This document shows positions 26,884 to 34,370 of a stretch of DNA of 64,000 nucleotides, piece after piece. How positions within the stretch are numbered: the first letter of the stretch is position 1; each line of letters opens with the position of its first letter. Below the pieces are notes generated by a model. The model was not told the DNA's origin. It did not search any database and saw nothing but the letters and a program-made list of their open reading frames with translations. The DNA is taken from assembly GCA_958295785.1 (NCBI GenBank), contig OY282377.1:2944385-3008384 (forward strand), written 5' to 3'. The stretch comes from an uncultured Latescibacterota bacterium. GTDB lineage: Bacteria > Latescibacterota > UBA2968. A program made the translations under genes and the position numbers.

Positions 26884-26926
26884 AAAAAAAAGACCGTGTC
26901 GGGATGCTCATCTCCCGCAACGGTCT
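26884..26926 (-). terminator. Rho-independent terminator after the VapC gene
   Basis: Minus strand: AGACCGT, an inner GGGA/TCCC pairing, ACGGTCT, then a T8 run. It lies about 65 bases after the VapC stop and before the radical SAM gene, separating the two minus-strand units. Confidence 0.85.
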
Positions 26927-26990
26927 GGACAAAAGATGTGGATTTTTATCTCACACAGGGATACCCTGACGGGCAAAAGGCGTGTTGGGA

Positions 26991-27380
26991 TCATGGTGCT
27001 TGGATGAGTTCCAAGTCGGGAATGCCAGAGAAGTCGCGATCGTGGGATACAAGGGGGCAGTCCAGCATGATCGCGGTTGTAGCGATCCACGCATCTGCCA
27101 CCTGCATTTCTCGCCCCACGGACTTCCGCTCGCTACGCAAGCCAGCGCATGCGTCCACCAGTTCTGGGCCGGGCCAAATTACCTCGTACTGTTCGAGATG
27201 GTGCGCGAACTCGTTCTTCCGCCTGTCGCCCCAGCCCTTTGCGTACGCGCCGTACCAAAGTTCCTCCAGCGTCTGGAAAGAAATGATCACGCGACGGCCT
27301 TGAATCCTGTCTTGGTAGTTCAATGCCCTGGCGTCCCGATTGAAGATGTACGAAACGATATTGGTGTCCAAGATTACCAA
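26991..27380 (-). CDS. VapC-family PIN-domain ribonuclease toxin
   Basis: 129 residues with the PIN acidic set: Asp5 (LDTNIV), Glu39 or Glu40 (TLEELWYGAY), Asp96 (VADAWIA) and Asp114/116 (SHDRDF). VapC toxins cleave RNA and are held by a cognate antitoxin. The start is TTG (27378-27380), which has AAGGAG eight bases upstream and overlaps the previous stop by 7 bases, so it is coupled to the DUF2442-containing gene. Confidence 0.9.
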   Translation of the reverse strand: MVILDTNIVSYIFNRDARALNYQDRIQGRRVIISFQTLEELWYGAYAKGWGDRRKNEFAHHLEQYEVIWPGPELVDACAGLRSERKSVGREMQVADAWIATTAIMLDCPLVSHDRDFSGIPDLELIQAP

Positions 27381-28075
27381 TTTGAAAACTCCTTTTGCCC
27401 TGCGTCTCGACCTTCTTGGATGGTGCGAATGAACTCATCTGCATCGAAAGGTTCGCTGGCGGTAACGACCTTTTCAGGGTCGAAGATCTTCGGATTGGGG
27501 TCGTTGCGGAATGCCTCGAGGTCGAACGGCTCCGACCATGACCGCGTGCCGCTTACCTGCTCCACGAAAACCATGTTCCAGTTGTCATTGTCGTTGAAGC
27601 GGCCGCGGCCTCTGATCTCGACATACTGCGTCGCCAGCCGACGCATGTCGTCGTTCAGTGCAGGTTCAAAACGCAACGGCACGACCCGCCCATGCACGAG
27701 GTGCAACTTCGCTGTGCCGCAGGCCCAATTCACCTCCATCAGCCATCCATGCACCAACGCAGGCTCGTCCATGACCACCGGTTGCTTTGCGTCGAAACAT
27801 CGCTTGACGGACTTCTCACTTGCTCCCGAAGGGCAACCAGCAAACAAGTCTTCGACGCTGAGGTCTGCGTTCAGGTCGGGCCAATAGATGCCTGAACCTC
27901 CGTTGATAGGTCGCCAGTTGCGTCTTTCTTCTGCCGTCGCGTGCATGAGTTTGGGATACCAGTCCAGGGGCACGGAGATGGTTCGCCCGTCGGAGAGTTC
28001 TGCCATCAGGGTGTCCTCGGTGACTTTCACGCGCTCAACTTCCGGCAACGTCACATCAATTGTCGAAATATTCAT
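27374..28075 (-). CDS. DUF2442-domain protein, probable unusual antitoxin for the VapC toxin
   Basis: 233 residues. The N-terminal 75 residues are a DUF2442 domain (LMAELSDGRTISVPLDWYPKL, INGGSGIYWPDLNADLSVEDLFAG). The remaining 150 residues hold a beta-rich segment (CGTAKLHLVHGRVVPLRFEPAL) and an acidic C-terminal tail (SEPFDADEFIRTIQEGRDAGQ), a plausible toxin-binding peptide. Canonical VapB antitoxins are about 70-90 residues with AbrB or ribbon-helix-helix domains, so this partner is atypical. Assignment as antitoxin rests on the 7-base overlap with vapC. GGAGG lies six bases before the ATG. Confidence 0.7.
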   Translation of the reverse strand: MNISTIDVTLPEVERVKVTEDTLMAELSDGRTISVPLDWYPKLMHATAEERRNWRPINGGSGIYWPDLNADLSVEDLFAGCPSGASEKSVKRCFDAKQPVVMDEPALVHGWLMEVNWACGTAKLHLVHGRVVPLRFEPALNDDMRRLATQYVEIRGRGRFNDNDNWNMVFVEQVSGTRSWSEPFDLEAFRNDPNPKIFDPEKVVTASEPFDADEFIRTIQEGRDAGQKEFSNW

Positions 28076-28129
28076 CCCATGCCTCCATCAGAACCGTTTG
28101 ATTTTTCTCTCTCATTCTCGCTGCCTTCT

Positions 28130-28226
28130 TTATCCAACACAGTATTCGACCCACCCGTTTTCACCGGTCGGGCCTTTGGTGAACCACGCTTTTCGCCCCG
28201 GCGGATCGAGCACGATGCCGGCCATT
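28130..28226 (-). pseudogene. 3'-end fragment of a C45-family gene (island boundary repeat)
   Basis: Encodes only about 30 C-terminal residues (IVLDPPGRKAWFTKGPTGEN.., ending CVG) of the C45 autoproteolytic hydrolase whose intact gene lies at 36351-37427. The shared 89 bases (28131-28219 and 36352-36440) have the same length and five mismatches. It is in direct orientation and marks one end of the island-like block. Confidence 0.8.
28131..28219. repeat. Left direct repeat of the island (candidate attachment site)
   Basis: 89-bp direct repeat, 84/89 identical to 36352-36440, covering the 3' end of the C45 gene. All five mismatches cluster in the first 30 bases; the other end is identical over about 60 bases. 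Confidence 0.65.
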
Positions 28227-28263
28227 TTTTAAATTTTTACGAATACCAAGTACAGTTTTGTAG

Positions 28264-29100
28264 CTACCAAGCGGTTGACACTGCTCTCTTGGTAAGAAAT
28301 TGATACAAAGGAGAAGAAGGTTGAATTGAAATGAGACTGATGACGGTTTGATATGTTTTCAGATAAATCGCGTCTTCTTGGATGGTGAAACTTTGGGAGA
28401 ACTCGTGATCCTCAGCCCACATCCCTACGGGTACTTGCTGTGGCACTCCGGGATAAGGATGTCCAGCAAAAAGCCGCCCTGCGAAAGAATCTGCATCTAC
28501 AAGCGTTTGCATATCTAGCAGTCGCAAGGGAAAATTTTCGCTGGTTCTGAACCATTTTATCCTGCCATCAACGCTGAATATCGCCGCACAATCATGCCGA
28601 GTAAAATCAAGATATCGGAGAGTCGTCGCAGTTAAACTCGTTTTGAATTCTGTGCTCAATCTCTCAATTGTTGCCATAGTCGGGCTTTCGCAACAACCTC
28701 TTATCTCAAACAGAAAATCCGGCATTAGGAGTGCAACCGCAAAAGCATTAGCCTCTTGCTCTTCTAGAGGAAACTCTTGGTACCAAAATAAAAGCTCTGA
28801 TCGATGACACAAAGAAAGTTGATTCTTTTTTTTGTGAAGAATAAAGTGCCCAAATTCATGTGCAATAGCAAAACGGCGTTGCCCGACTTCGCGAATCCTG
28901 TCAGAGACGCGTACCAGAGCCCTGTCTTTCCCATTGCGAACCAGACGAGCAAGAGCTCCTTTCAACGGTGCTTCAATCACCAAAACACCTTTATCCAAGC
29001 AGATGGCATTAAGGTCAATCTGACCCGGATTAGTAATCCCATAATACCTAAGGATTTTATGTGCAAGTTGAATAGGTCGACGTGATATGTAAGAGTTCAT
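28264..29100 (-). CDS. ImmA/IrrE-family metallo-endopeptidase
   Basis: 278-residue soluble zinc peptidase-like protein. The active-site helix is FAIAHEFGHFILHKK with the downstream Glu in LEEQEANAFAVALLMP, which together form the HExxH..E zinc site. ImmA/IrrE proteins cleave repressors or anti-sigma-like partners in response to DNA damage or mobile elements. A C-terminal region of about 110 residues is of unknown fold. The start at 29098-29100 overlaps the upstream stop as ATGA, so it is coupled to the small helical gene and the sigma factor. Confidence 0.9.
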   Translation of the reverse strand: MNSYISRRPIQLAHKILRYYGITNPGQIDLNAICLDKGVLVIEAPLKGALARLVRNGKDRALVRVSDRIREVGQRRFAIAHEFGHFILHKKKNQLSLCHRSELLFWYQEFPLEEQEANAFAVALLMPDFLFEIRGCCESPTMATIERLSTEFKTSLTATTLRYLDFTRHDCAAIFSVDGRIKWFRTSENFPLRLLDMQTLVDADSFAGRLFAGHPYPGVPQQVPVGMWAEDHEFSQSFTIQEDAIYLKTYQTVISLISIQPSSPLYQFLTKRAVSTAW

Positions 29101-29555
29101 GGTGTTTTCTCGCCTTTCCCACCTTCGTATTCCAAATTTTCCCACAATTGAAGCAATTCTGCGTCTTGTGCAAGGCTTTCCATATCTTCCTTATCAATTG
29201 TGTTCAATTTGCGATAGAATGCTTGCAAAGCATTATTGGACACATCATAGCCAAATTCGTTTTTCAACCAGGTACCCATTTGCTCCCTTGGATCCCCAAT
29301 TGAAGAAAGAGAATTTTTTACCTGAGCAACAAAATCCGAAAGACGTTTTTGCCGTTGCTGTGCCTTGGCCAGACGTACGCGCCCTTTCTGGTTTTGGATA
29401 AATGCCATCCCACGCTGTCTGAGCACATCCGGATCGTAACCGCTACGACGCAATTCATCGTTCAAGGTCTCTTCATTTTCGGTAGTAGCCTCGTGCAATG
29501 CGTCAACCAGATTATCCATTATCTCTGTGGAAGTGAGTTTACGCCTATTGTCCAT
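29097..29555 (-). CDS. Small helical protein between sigma factor and ImmA/IrrE peptidase
   Basis: 152 residues, almost entirely charged and helical (MDNLVDALHEATTENEETLNDELRR, KAQQRQKRLSDFVAQVK, DMESLAQDAELLQLWENLE), without Cys or membrane segments. I do not recognise the family. It overlaps the sigma gene by 11 bases and the peptidase gene by ATGA. By position and composition it could be the regulator (anti-sigma-like) that the peptidase cleaves; that is inference only. Confidence 0.7.
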   Translation of the reverse strand: MDNRRKLTSTEIMDNLVDALHEATTENEETLNDELRRSGYDPDVLRQRGMAFIQNQKGRVRLAKAQQRQKRLSDFVAQVKNSLSSIGDPREQMGTWLKNEFGYDVSNNALQAFYRKLNTIDKEDMESLAQDAELLQLWENLEYEGGKGEKTP

Positions 29556-30168
29556 ATCTAATCAACCTTGTTATTTGTTGCAGATTGGCGGCCTGTAGTT
29601 TTCGACGAATTCGTCTTGTAATCACATAGATTTCTTTTACCGGTTTGCCAAGTTCTTTTGCTATTTCTTGGGGCTTTGCGCCTTCTTGCAAATACAAAAG
29701 AACCATGCCTGCTTCCTCATCATCTTCTAACAGGCTTTCAATCTGCGCTATCTGATCCTTGGACTCTAGGCTTTCTTCTGGCGAAAGATGGTTGCTCAAA
29801 GCTTCGTGTCCCCAACCATCGACACCTGCATCCACTGACAGTGCTCGGCGTGTTCTATTGTCCTCTGTCTCCGCTAGATGGTTTACTAGGCTTTTAATAA
29901 TGCCTTTCAGCACCACCTCGAGATTGGGATGTTTAACTACATTCCATGTCCTCTGGCCACTAAAGAGTGCTTCAATAGCTTCTTGGGCAAGATCTTCTGC
30001 TTGTGTGTCACCGGGGGGATGTCCACCTGGCCATAGCATCAAATTCAGCTTTAACTGAGCATAAGCAACTAATGGGGGATAAATTTGATCCCAATTGGCT
30101 TTTTCAAGTTGGCGCAAGACCTCTGGACAGGGAAGTTTAGATGTGCGTTTTTCATCTTCCATAACCAA
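29545..30168 (-). CDS. RNA polymerase sigma factor, sigma-70/ECF-like
   Basis: 207 residues. Region 2 resembles AEDLAQEAIEALFSGQRTWN and region 4 is AGMVLLYLQEGAKPQEIAKELGKPVKEIYVITRRIRRKL, a helix-turn-helix for -35 recognition; the linker is acidic. A TTG at 30166-30168 has AGGAGG seven bases upstream; an ATG two codons downstream is the alternative. The IS5 element was inserted only 21 bases upstream, so the native promoter may be displaced. It heads a three-gene coupled run with the helical protein and the ImmA/IrrE peptidase. Confidence 0.85.
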   Translation of the reverse strand: MVMEDEKRTSKLPCPEVLRQLEKANWDQIYPPLVAYAQLKLNLMLWPGGHPPGDTQAEDLAQEAIEALFSGQRTWNVVKHPNLEVVLKGIIKSLVNHLAETEDNRTRRALSVDAGVDGWGHEALSNHLSPEESLESKDQIAQIESLLEDDEEAGMVLLYLQEGAKPQEIAKELGKPVKEIYVITRRIRRKLQAANLQQITRLIRYGQ

Positions 30169-30195
30169 ATCAATTCCTCCTCATACTAAGAAGCC

Positions 30196-30666
30196 CTAAC
30201 ATAAAGAAAGTAAGCGTCTGAAACAGATGAGAGAACAGCCGATGGAGAGGAACGCCTCATGGATGTCCGCTCTGCGTTCGTCGCGCACCCGCAGGTTGCG
30301 GAACTGCCGGAGCCAGGCCAGCGTCCGCTCAACGACCCAGCGGTACACGCCCAACCCGCTACCATGCTCTGTACCCCGCAGGGCGATCACCGGCCAGATG
30401 TGGCGTGCACGCAGGGCCTTCCGGTGTGCCCTCGAGTCATAGGCACGGTCCGCATACAGCCGTTTGGGTCTGCGACGCGGACGACCGCGTTTGCCTCTGA
30501 CCGCGGGCACAGCGTCCACCAAGGGCAACAATTGCGTCACATCATGCCGGTTCGCCCCAGTCACAATCGCGGCCAGAGGCACCCCGTTGGCATCGGTGAT
30601 CACATGATGCTTACTCCCGGGCTTGCGGCGGTCTGTGGGATTGGGGCCGGTTTTTCCCCCCAGCAC
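30196..30666 (-). CDS. IS5-family transposase, OrfB part
   Basis: Contains the later DDE segments: HHVITDANGVPLAAIVTGANRHD, the Asp in LYADRAYDS and the Glu region in YRWVVERTLAWLRQFRNLRVR. It is read by a frameshift from OrfA at the run GGGGGGAAAAA near 30650, typical of IS427-group elements, so the full product is a fusion. Confidence 0.9.
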   Translation of the reverse strand: MLGGKTGPNPTDRRKPGSKHHVITDANGVPLAAIVTGANRHDVTQLLPLVDAVPAVRGKRGRPRRRPKRLYADRAYDSRAHRKALRARHIWPVIALRGTEHGSGLGVYRWVVERTLAWLRQFRNLRVRDERRADIHEAFLSIGCSLICFRRLLSLC

Positions 30667-31006
30667 CTACCGCACGCAGGGAGGTGCTGTCCACGCAGGC
30701 ACGAGACCCGGCCAGGCCATCGGCCGCTCGCAGTTTGGACAACAGCAGATGATGAAGCCGCTCCCACACGCCTGCGTCATGCCATTCCTTCAGACGACGC
30801 CAGCATGTCATCCCGGAACCCCACCCCATCTCTTGGGGCAACTGCTCCCATGGGATGCCGCTCTTCAGGACAAATAGAATGCCGGTCAATGCCTTGCGGT
30901 CGTCAATGCGCTTCCGTCCGGGGTAGCGGAATCGTCTCGGCTTGGGAACCGGCAAAAGGGGGTGGACCTTTTCCCAGAGTTCATCGCTCACCAATGGTTT
31001 GGACAT
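30611..31006 (-). CDS. IS5-family transposase, OrfA part
   Basis: 131 residues: DUF4096-type N-terminus (SDELWEKVHPLLPVPKPRRFRYPGR, TGILFVLKSGIPWEQLPQEMGWGSGMTCWRRLKEW) and the first catalytic Asp in ACVDSTSLRA. It overlaps OrfB by 56 bases. Confidence 0.9.
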   Translation of the reverse strand: MSKPLVSDELWEKVHPLLPVPKPRRFRYPGRKRIDDRKALTGILFVLKSGIPWEQLPQEMGWGSGMTCWRRLKEWHDAGVWERLHHLLLSKLRAADGLAGSRACVDSTSLRAVGAGGKNRPQSHRPPQARE

Positions 31007-31208
31007 TTATCCCTCCTCGCCCGATAAAGATGCCGGGCATGGACGTTGTAAGGGTTGGGCTGAGAAGAAAATCGGCCTCTCACAAATCCATGTCAACCCT
31101 TTTTGTTAGGGCTTCTAAGAAATCCTTTAACCAACACGGTCGAATTAACAAAGAGCATGTCATTTTGTTTGCAAAATGAGAGACAGAACACGCATCACAA
31201 GTTTTGAC

Positions 31209-31592
31209 CTACCTTGCTAGAAAAAGTCGGATATTTCGCCAGATCGGAAACTTGTGATCGTTGCACCAATAGACCCTGCCATCTCTGAACCAGAAATGCG
31301 AACGGCATCCTTTTTTTTGCAAAATGGAAGGACAAAGCGTTCCTAAGCCATCCTTATGCACCGTGAGGGACCAGACAGGCCTCTCATCTGGAATAAGGTT
31401 CATATACAGCGTTTGCTCGCATCCACAAGGGCAAAGCATCGCCGCGTGCCAAGGTTCACCAGCCTCCCTGACGATATAGAGAATTTTGGGCTTTAGGTGT
31501 TCTGGAGCATCTTCTTCAACAAAGACAGTTCTAAACCGAGGGCATAGCAGATTGTGTAGCCAGTTTTTGAGCCGCTTTAGCATCAACTTCAT
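31209..31592 (-). CDS. DUF6527-family protein of the ubiquitin-like operon
   Basis: 127 residues. Signature segments are LCPCGCEQTLYMNL, PVWSLTVHKDG, TLCPSI and GCRSHFWFRDGRVYWC, with clustered Cys/His that could hold a metal. DUF6527 proteins are known neighbours of bacterial Ubl/E2/E1 genes; their activity is not established to my knowledge, though a role as a processing or deconjugating factor has been suggested. The ATG (31590-31592) shares one base with the E1 stop (TGATG), so it is the last coupled gene of the operon. Confidence 0.82.
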   Translation of the reverse strand: MKLMLKRLKNWLHNLLCPRFRTVFVEEDAPEHLKPKILYIVREAGEPWHAAMLCPCGCEQTLYMNLIPDERPVWSLTVHKDGLGTLCPSILQKKGCRSHFWFRDGRVYWCNDHKFPIWRNIRLFLAR

Positions 31593-32998
31593 CAAGTGTC
31601 TCCATTTGACAACTCTGTTAGATTGAGTAGCGGTCTAACATCTCCCTTGCCAACATTGCCGCCAAAAATGGAGCAAAACTCGGGTTTGGGATCGTGATAC
31701 ATCTGCATACCGGCAAGGTCAACTTCGATGTGATCGTAATCACTATTAGGCTCGTCCCGAAATGGGTGTAACCTAGCGAGTAGTTCATGCACACCGAGCG
31801 AAGCCAAAGACATATTCAGACTAATGACGGCGGGACGAGCCACGACTACACCGGCGATATAACCATCTTTAACCTGTTGTGCGTGGGCCTTTGGATCGTT
31901 CCGTGCCAGCCCTGCTGCAGAGACCTGTTCTATGGTAAATACACCTCGACTAACCAAGCTCGACCCGCCTGGTTTCAGATAGTGTACACTTCCACAGATG
32001 GCTTTGATCTCCCCTTTACACTTATCATCCGGAGTTGCATGAATTCTGACACCAAGGTCAATATAGGGAAGCAGATAGTAGGAAGCGAGCAGGTTGAGCA
32101 GAAAACGCCCGTCAATTGTATCTACACACCCAAAAACGAGATCGCATTGGACAACGGCCCGCACCGCATCTGGTTTCCAAAGGTTTGCAGAGATAGGAAC
32201 AACGCGGGTTCCTATACCCATACGCTTGATCGCATTGGCTAAGACATTGACTTTGTACCGACCAACTTGCACATCATTCATTGTCGCATTCAGGATGCGG
32301 TTGATATTTCGCTCCTCCACAATGTCCTCATCAATGAGTACCAGTTCCCCAACACCGAGTCGGGCAAGTTGCTCAATTACCGGACTACCAGTCCCTGAAC
32401 AGCCAACAACTGCTATCGACAGACGGCGAATACGCTCAAAGGTCCCTTCGCCAAATGCTTGGGTATGCGAAGATGCGAAAGGCGGAGAATCGTTTTTGAG
32501 TGGATCGGCGTACCAGAATTGAAGGTCGTCCCCGACCACATTAATATGCGCCAAAGGCGCAAAGTCACCGTTTCCAGCAAGGTAACGACCAAACATCTCT
32601 CCATTGGGAAGCATGACGACACTACCGTGGAAGAAATCTTCCTCAAACCAGTCTCGAATCGCGGGTATTAGCTTGTGATCACCTTCATCATCGATTTCAG
32701 AGAACCGTGCCTTGCCATTGGGATGACTATGACTTTTGATCACAGTCAACCCCTGCTTTTCGGCGTAATCAAGCAGGGGGGCAATTACATCGGTTGACCA
32801 AGTCACTCTCACTGGCGTGCGTTCAGAGCATTGATCATACGGAATTGGGTGAATTTCTCGAGCAACGAGGCGATGCCTGCGATCACCAGCGCATCTACCA
32901 CAAAGGATAATAGCCGCAGCCTCATATCCATCACCTGGCAAGAGATGCGCTTTAAGTTCCTCGTGTTGCTCTATGGTCAGGGTAAGCGTTACTTCCAT
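31592..32998 (-). CDS. JAB/MPN protease fused to ThiF/E1-like adenylating enzyme
   Basis: 468 residues. The N-terminal domain is a JAMM metallo-isopeptidase: His90 and His92 in SHSHPNGKARFSEIDD with Ser100 and Asp103 at canonical spacing, and Glu26 as likely activator. The C-terminal domain from about residue 190 is E1/ThiF-like: nucleotide motif VVGCSGTG (199-204), LIDEDIVEERNINR (Asp/Arg contacts for ATP) and GCVDTIDGR with Cys291 as candidate catalytic Cys. So one chain can both activate and remove a ubiquitin-like modifier. AGGA lies six bases before the ATG, 9 bases after the E2 stop. Confidence 0.9.
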   Translation of the reverse strand: MEVTLTLTIEQHEELKAHLLPGDGYEAAAIILCGRCAGDRRHRLVAREIHPIPYDQCSERTPVRVTWSTDVIAPLLDYAEKQGLTVIKSHSHPNGKARFSEIDDEGDHKLIPAIRDWFEEDFFHGSVVMLPNGEMFGRYLAGNGDFAPLAHINVVGDDLQFWYADPLKNDSPPFASSHTQAFGEGTFERIRRLSIAVVGCSGTGSPVIEQLARLGVGELVLIDEDIVEERNINRILNATMNDVQVGRYKVNVLANAIKRMGIGTRVVPISANLWKPDAVRAVVQCDLVFGCVDTIDGRFLLNLLASYYLLPYIDLGVRIHATPDDKCKGEIKAICGSVHYLKPGGSSLVSRGVFTIEQVSAAGLARNDPKAHAQQVKDGYIAGVVVARPAVISLNMSLASLGVHELLARLHPFRDEPNSDYDHIEVDLAGMQMYHDPKPEFCSIFGGNVGKGDVRPLLNLTELSNGDT

Positions 32999-33007
32999 TT
33001 GCTGTCC

Positions 33008-33412
33008 TCACTTCTCAAATTCTCGACTCAGCCAGTCTTCAACTAAGAGAATGTGCGTCCCAATGTCGTCTTGACCGACAATCCACGGGTTCGTACTTGT
33101 GCGGTGACGGGACCATCTTTGAAAAGTCTTGCCATCAATCGGTTGCGTCGCTTCAGTAGCTACAATCCGCTTTCCATCCTTTCGCACAAGTGCAGGAAAA
33201 AAATACACCATGTCAAGCGGTGCAATTGGATAGCCGCTTTCCAGACGGATAGCGGCTATAACCTGTTGATGGTTGTACCCTGAGTGCTGAGTACAAAAAT
33301 CATGCAACAGCACCCATTGGGAGCCATCAGAGATGGCCTCCCAGGGGCAACCGTAATTGTCTAAAAATTGGCGATCATCCGCAGGAAGTTCAAATTGACG
33401 CCGTAATGACAT
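33008..33412 (-). CDS. E2-like conjugating protein (prokaryotic E2 family E)
   Basis: 134 residues with a UBC-like core: WVLLHDFCTQHSGYNHQQVIAAIRL, then GYPIAPLDMVYFFP corresponding to the YP..PP turn of E2s, and the family-E tail DGKTFQRWSRHR, NPWIVGQDDIGTHILLVEDWL. Both Cys (22 and 40) lie before the YP turn; none lies where canonical E2s carry the thioester Cys. The start at 33410-33412 (MSLRRQ) has GAGGGAG and overlaps the Ubl gene by 23 bases. Confidence 0.85.
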   Translation of the reverse strand: MSLRRQFELPADDRQFLDNYGCPWEAISDGSQWVLLHDFCTQHSGYNHQQVIAAIRLESGYPIAPLDMVYFFPALVRKDGKRIVATEATQPIDGKTFQRWSRHRTSTNPWIVGQDDIGTHILLVEDWLSREFEK

Positions 33413-33809
33413 TTTCTCCCTCTGTCTGATCAAGCGGCAGAGCCTTAAACTTTTCCACACCTGGACCCCTAAGATCAACCCGTTCGTCCGGCTTGATCAA
33501 TTCGGGCTTACAGCCCCGTACCACGAACCGCAATGACCATTGGTCAACCGGGGTCAAGCCCGCTGTCTCAAGAATCATTTCACGAGTCGGGTTTGCCTCA
33601 TGGATTACAAATCGATCACGATTGACGCGGATGCGATAGCCACGACAATGCGGGGGGCGTTCCCCACGCGCCGCATATTCTTCCAGGTCGGCGATTTCGT
33701 CGCGGAGTTCTTCCCGAATCGCCTCGGATACATCATTCACATTTATCATGCCATCCTCCCCTTGACCGGATGCAGGAGCTTTTTGTCCTGGCTTCAGAGG
33801 TCTGGCCAT
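33390..33809 (-). CDS. Ubiquitin-like modifier (multiubiquitin-domain type), single Ubl copy
   Basis: 139 residues. After a basic start (MARPLKPGQKAP) and an acidic helix (SEAIREELRDEIADLEEYAARG) comes one beta-grasp-like domain from about residue 54: RGYRIRVNRDRFVIHEANPT, REMILETAG, WSLRFVVRGCKPELIKPDERVDLRGPGVEKFKAL. This is the multiubiquitin-family pattern, but with one repeat. The chain ends DQTEGENVITASI, without a Gly-Gly tail. The ATG at 33807-33809 has AAGGAGG eight bases upstream. It is the first gene of the conjugation operon. Confidence 0.85.
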   Translation of the reverse strand: MARPLKPGQKAPASGQGEDGMINVNDVSEAIREELRDEIADLEEYAARGERPPHCRGYRIRVNRDRFVIHEANPTREMILETAGLTPVDQWSLRFVVRGCKPELIKPDERVDLRGPGVEKFKALPLDQTEGENVITASI

Positions 33810-33903
33810 GTAAATCACCTCCTTTCAGAGTAGAATCTAACGCCTCTACCCATATATGCCCGTTAGTTTGCAAATTTTGCCATGAGGAAAAAAAAAATTT
33901 ATA
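33810..33903. promoter_or_regulatory. Leader of the ubiquitin-like operon
   Basis: AT-rich 94-base segment between the Ubl start and the IS5 remnant, with an A10 run at about 33889-33898. Any native promoter of the Ubl operon lies here or was replaced by the IS remnant. No clear -35/-10 pair was identified. Confidence 0.35.
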
Positions 33904-34370
33904 GTCCCTAGGTCGTGTTGACATTTTGTTTTACTGTGATGAGAGTAGCCGCAAAACAGAGAACGCCTCGATAACTCGCGTCGCGTTTCTCAAACCGAGA
34001 AAATATCCTGCGATACGGCTTCATTTTCCCGATGAACCGCTCAATCAAATTGCGTTGCTTGTATCGGTGGCGATCATCGCACCGTGGGGGCTTTCGATTA
34101 GACCGAGGCGGGATCCCGGCAATCTGTCCGCTGTTGAAAATGACGTCCTGAAATGCTTGTGAATCATCGCCCTTATCCGCGATGACATAAGAACTCTCAT
34201 CCCCAGCGATTAACGCCTCTGCTTGGGTTTGATCGTGGGCTTGTCCCGGGGGGAGTCGAAACCTTTGCGGGATGCCTTGTGCATCGGTGCAAAGGGGGAC
34301 TTGGGTGCTGAACCCGTCCCGGCTTCTGCCGAGGGCTTGCGCGGCTTGTCCCCCTTGTATCTTGCGAGAA
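33904..34370 (-). pseudogene. IS5-family transposase remnant (C-terminal part)
   Basis: Minus-strand frame with QGGQAAQALGRSRDGFSTQ, LPPGQAHDQTQAEAL, IADKGDDSQAF, RYKQRNLIERFIGKMKPYRRIFSRFEKR and a C-terminal LCFAATL, the order of IS5 OrfB. The N-terminal part is missing; the frame is lost at about 34370 where the IS110 element begins. This is a different IS5 lineage from the intact copy at 30190. Confidence 0.8.

Larger units (their letters stand above)
30190..31115 (-). mobile_element. IS5-family insertion sequence (IS427/IS1031-like)
   Basis: 926-bp element with ends GAAGCCCTAACA and its inverse, flanked by the 3-bp duplication TAA (30187-30189 and 31116-31118). It has two overlapping frames with a frameshift site between them. 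It sits between the DUF6527 gene and the sigma-factor gene, splitting what was about 110 bases of spacer. Confidence 0.9.

Noticed and set aside
31592-32998. ThiF-like domain as a thiamine or molybdopterin synthesis enzyme
   Set aside because: The JAMM fusion, E2-like and Ubl neighbours and DUF6527 fit conjugation; no thi or moa genes are near.
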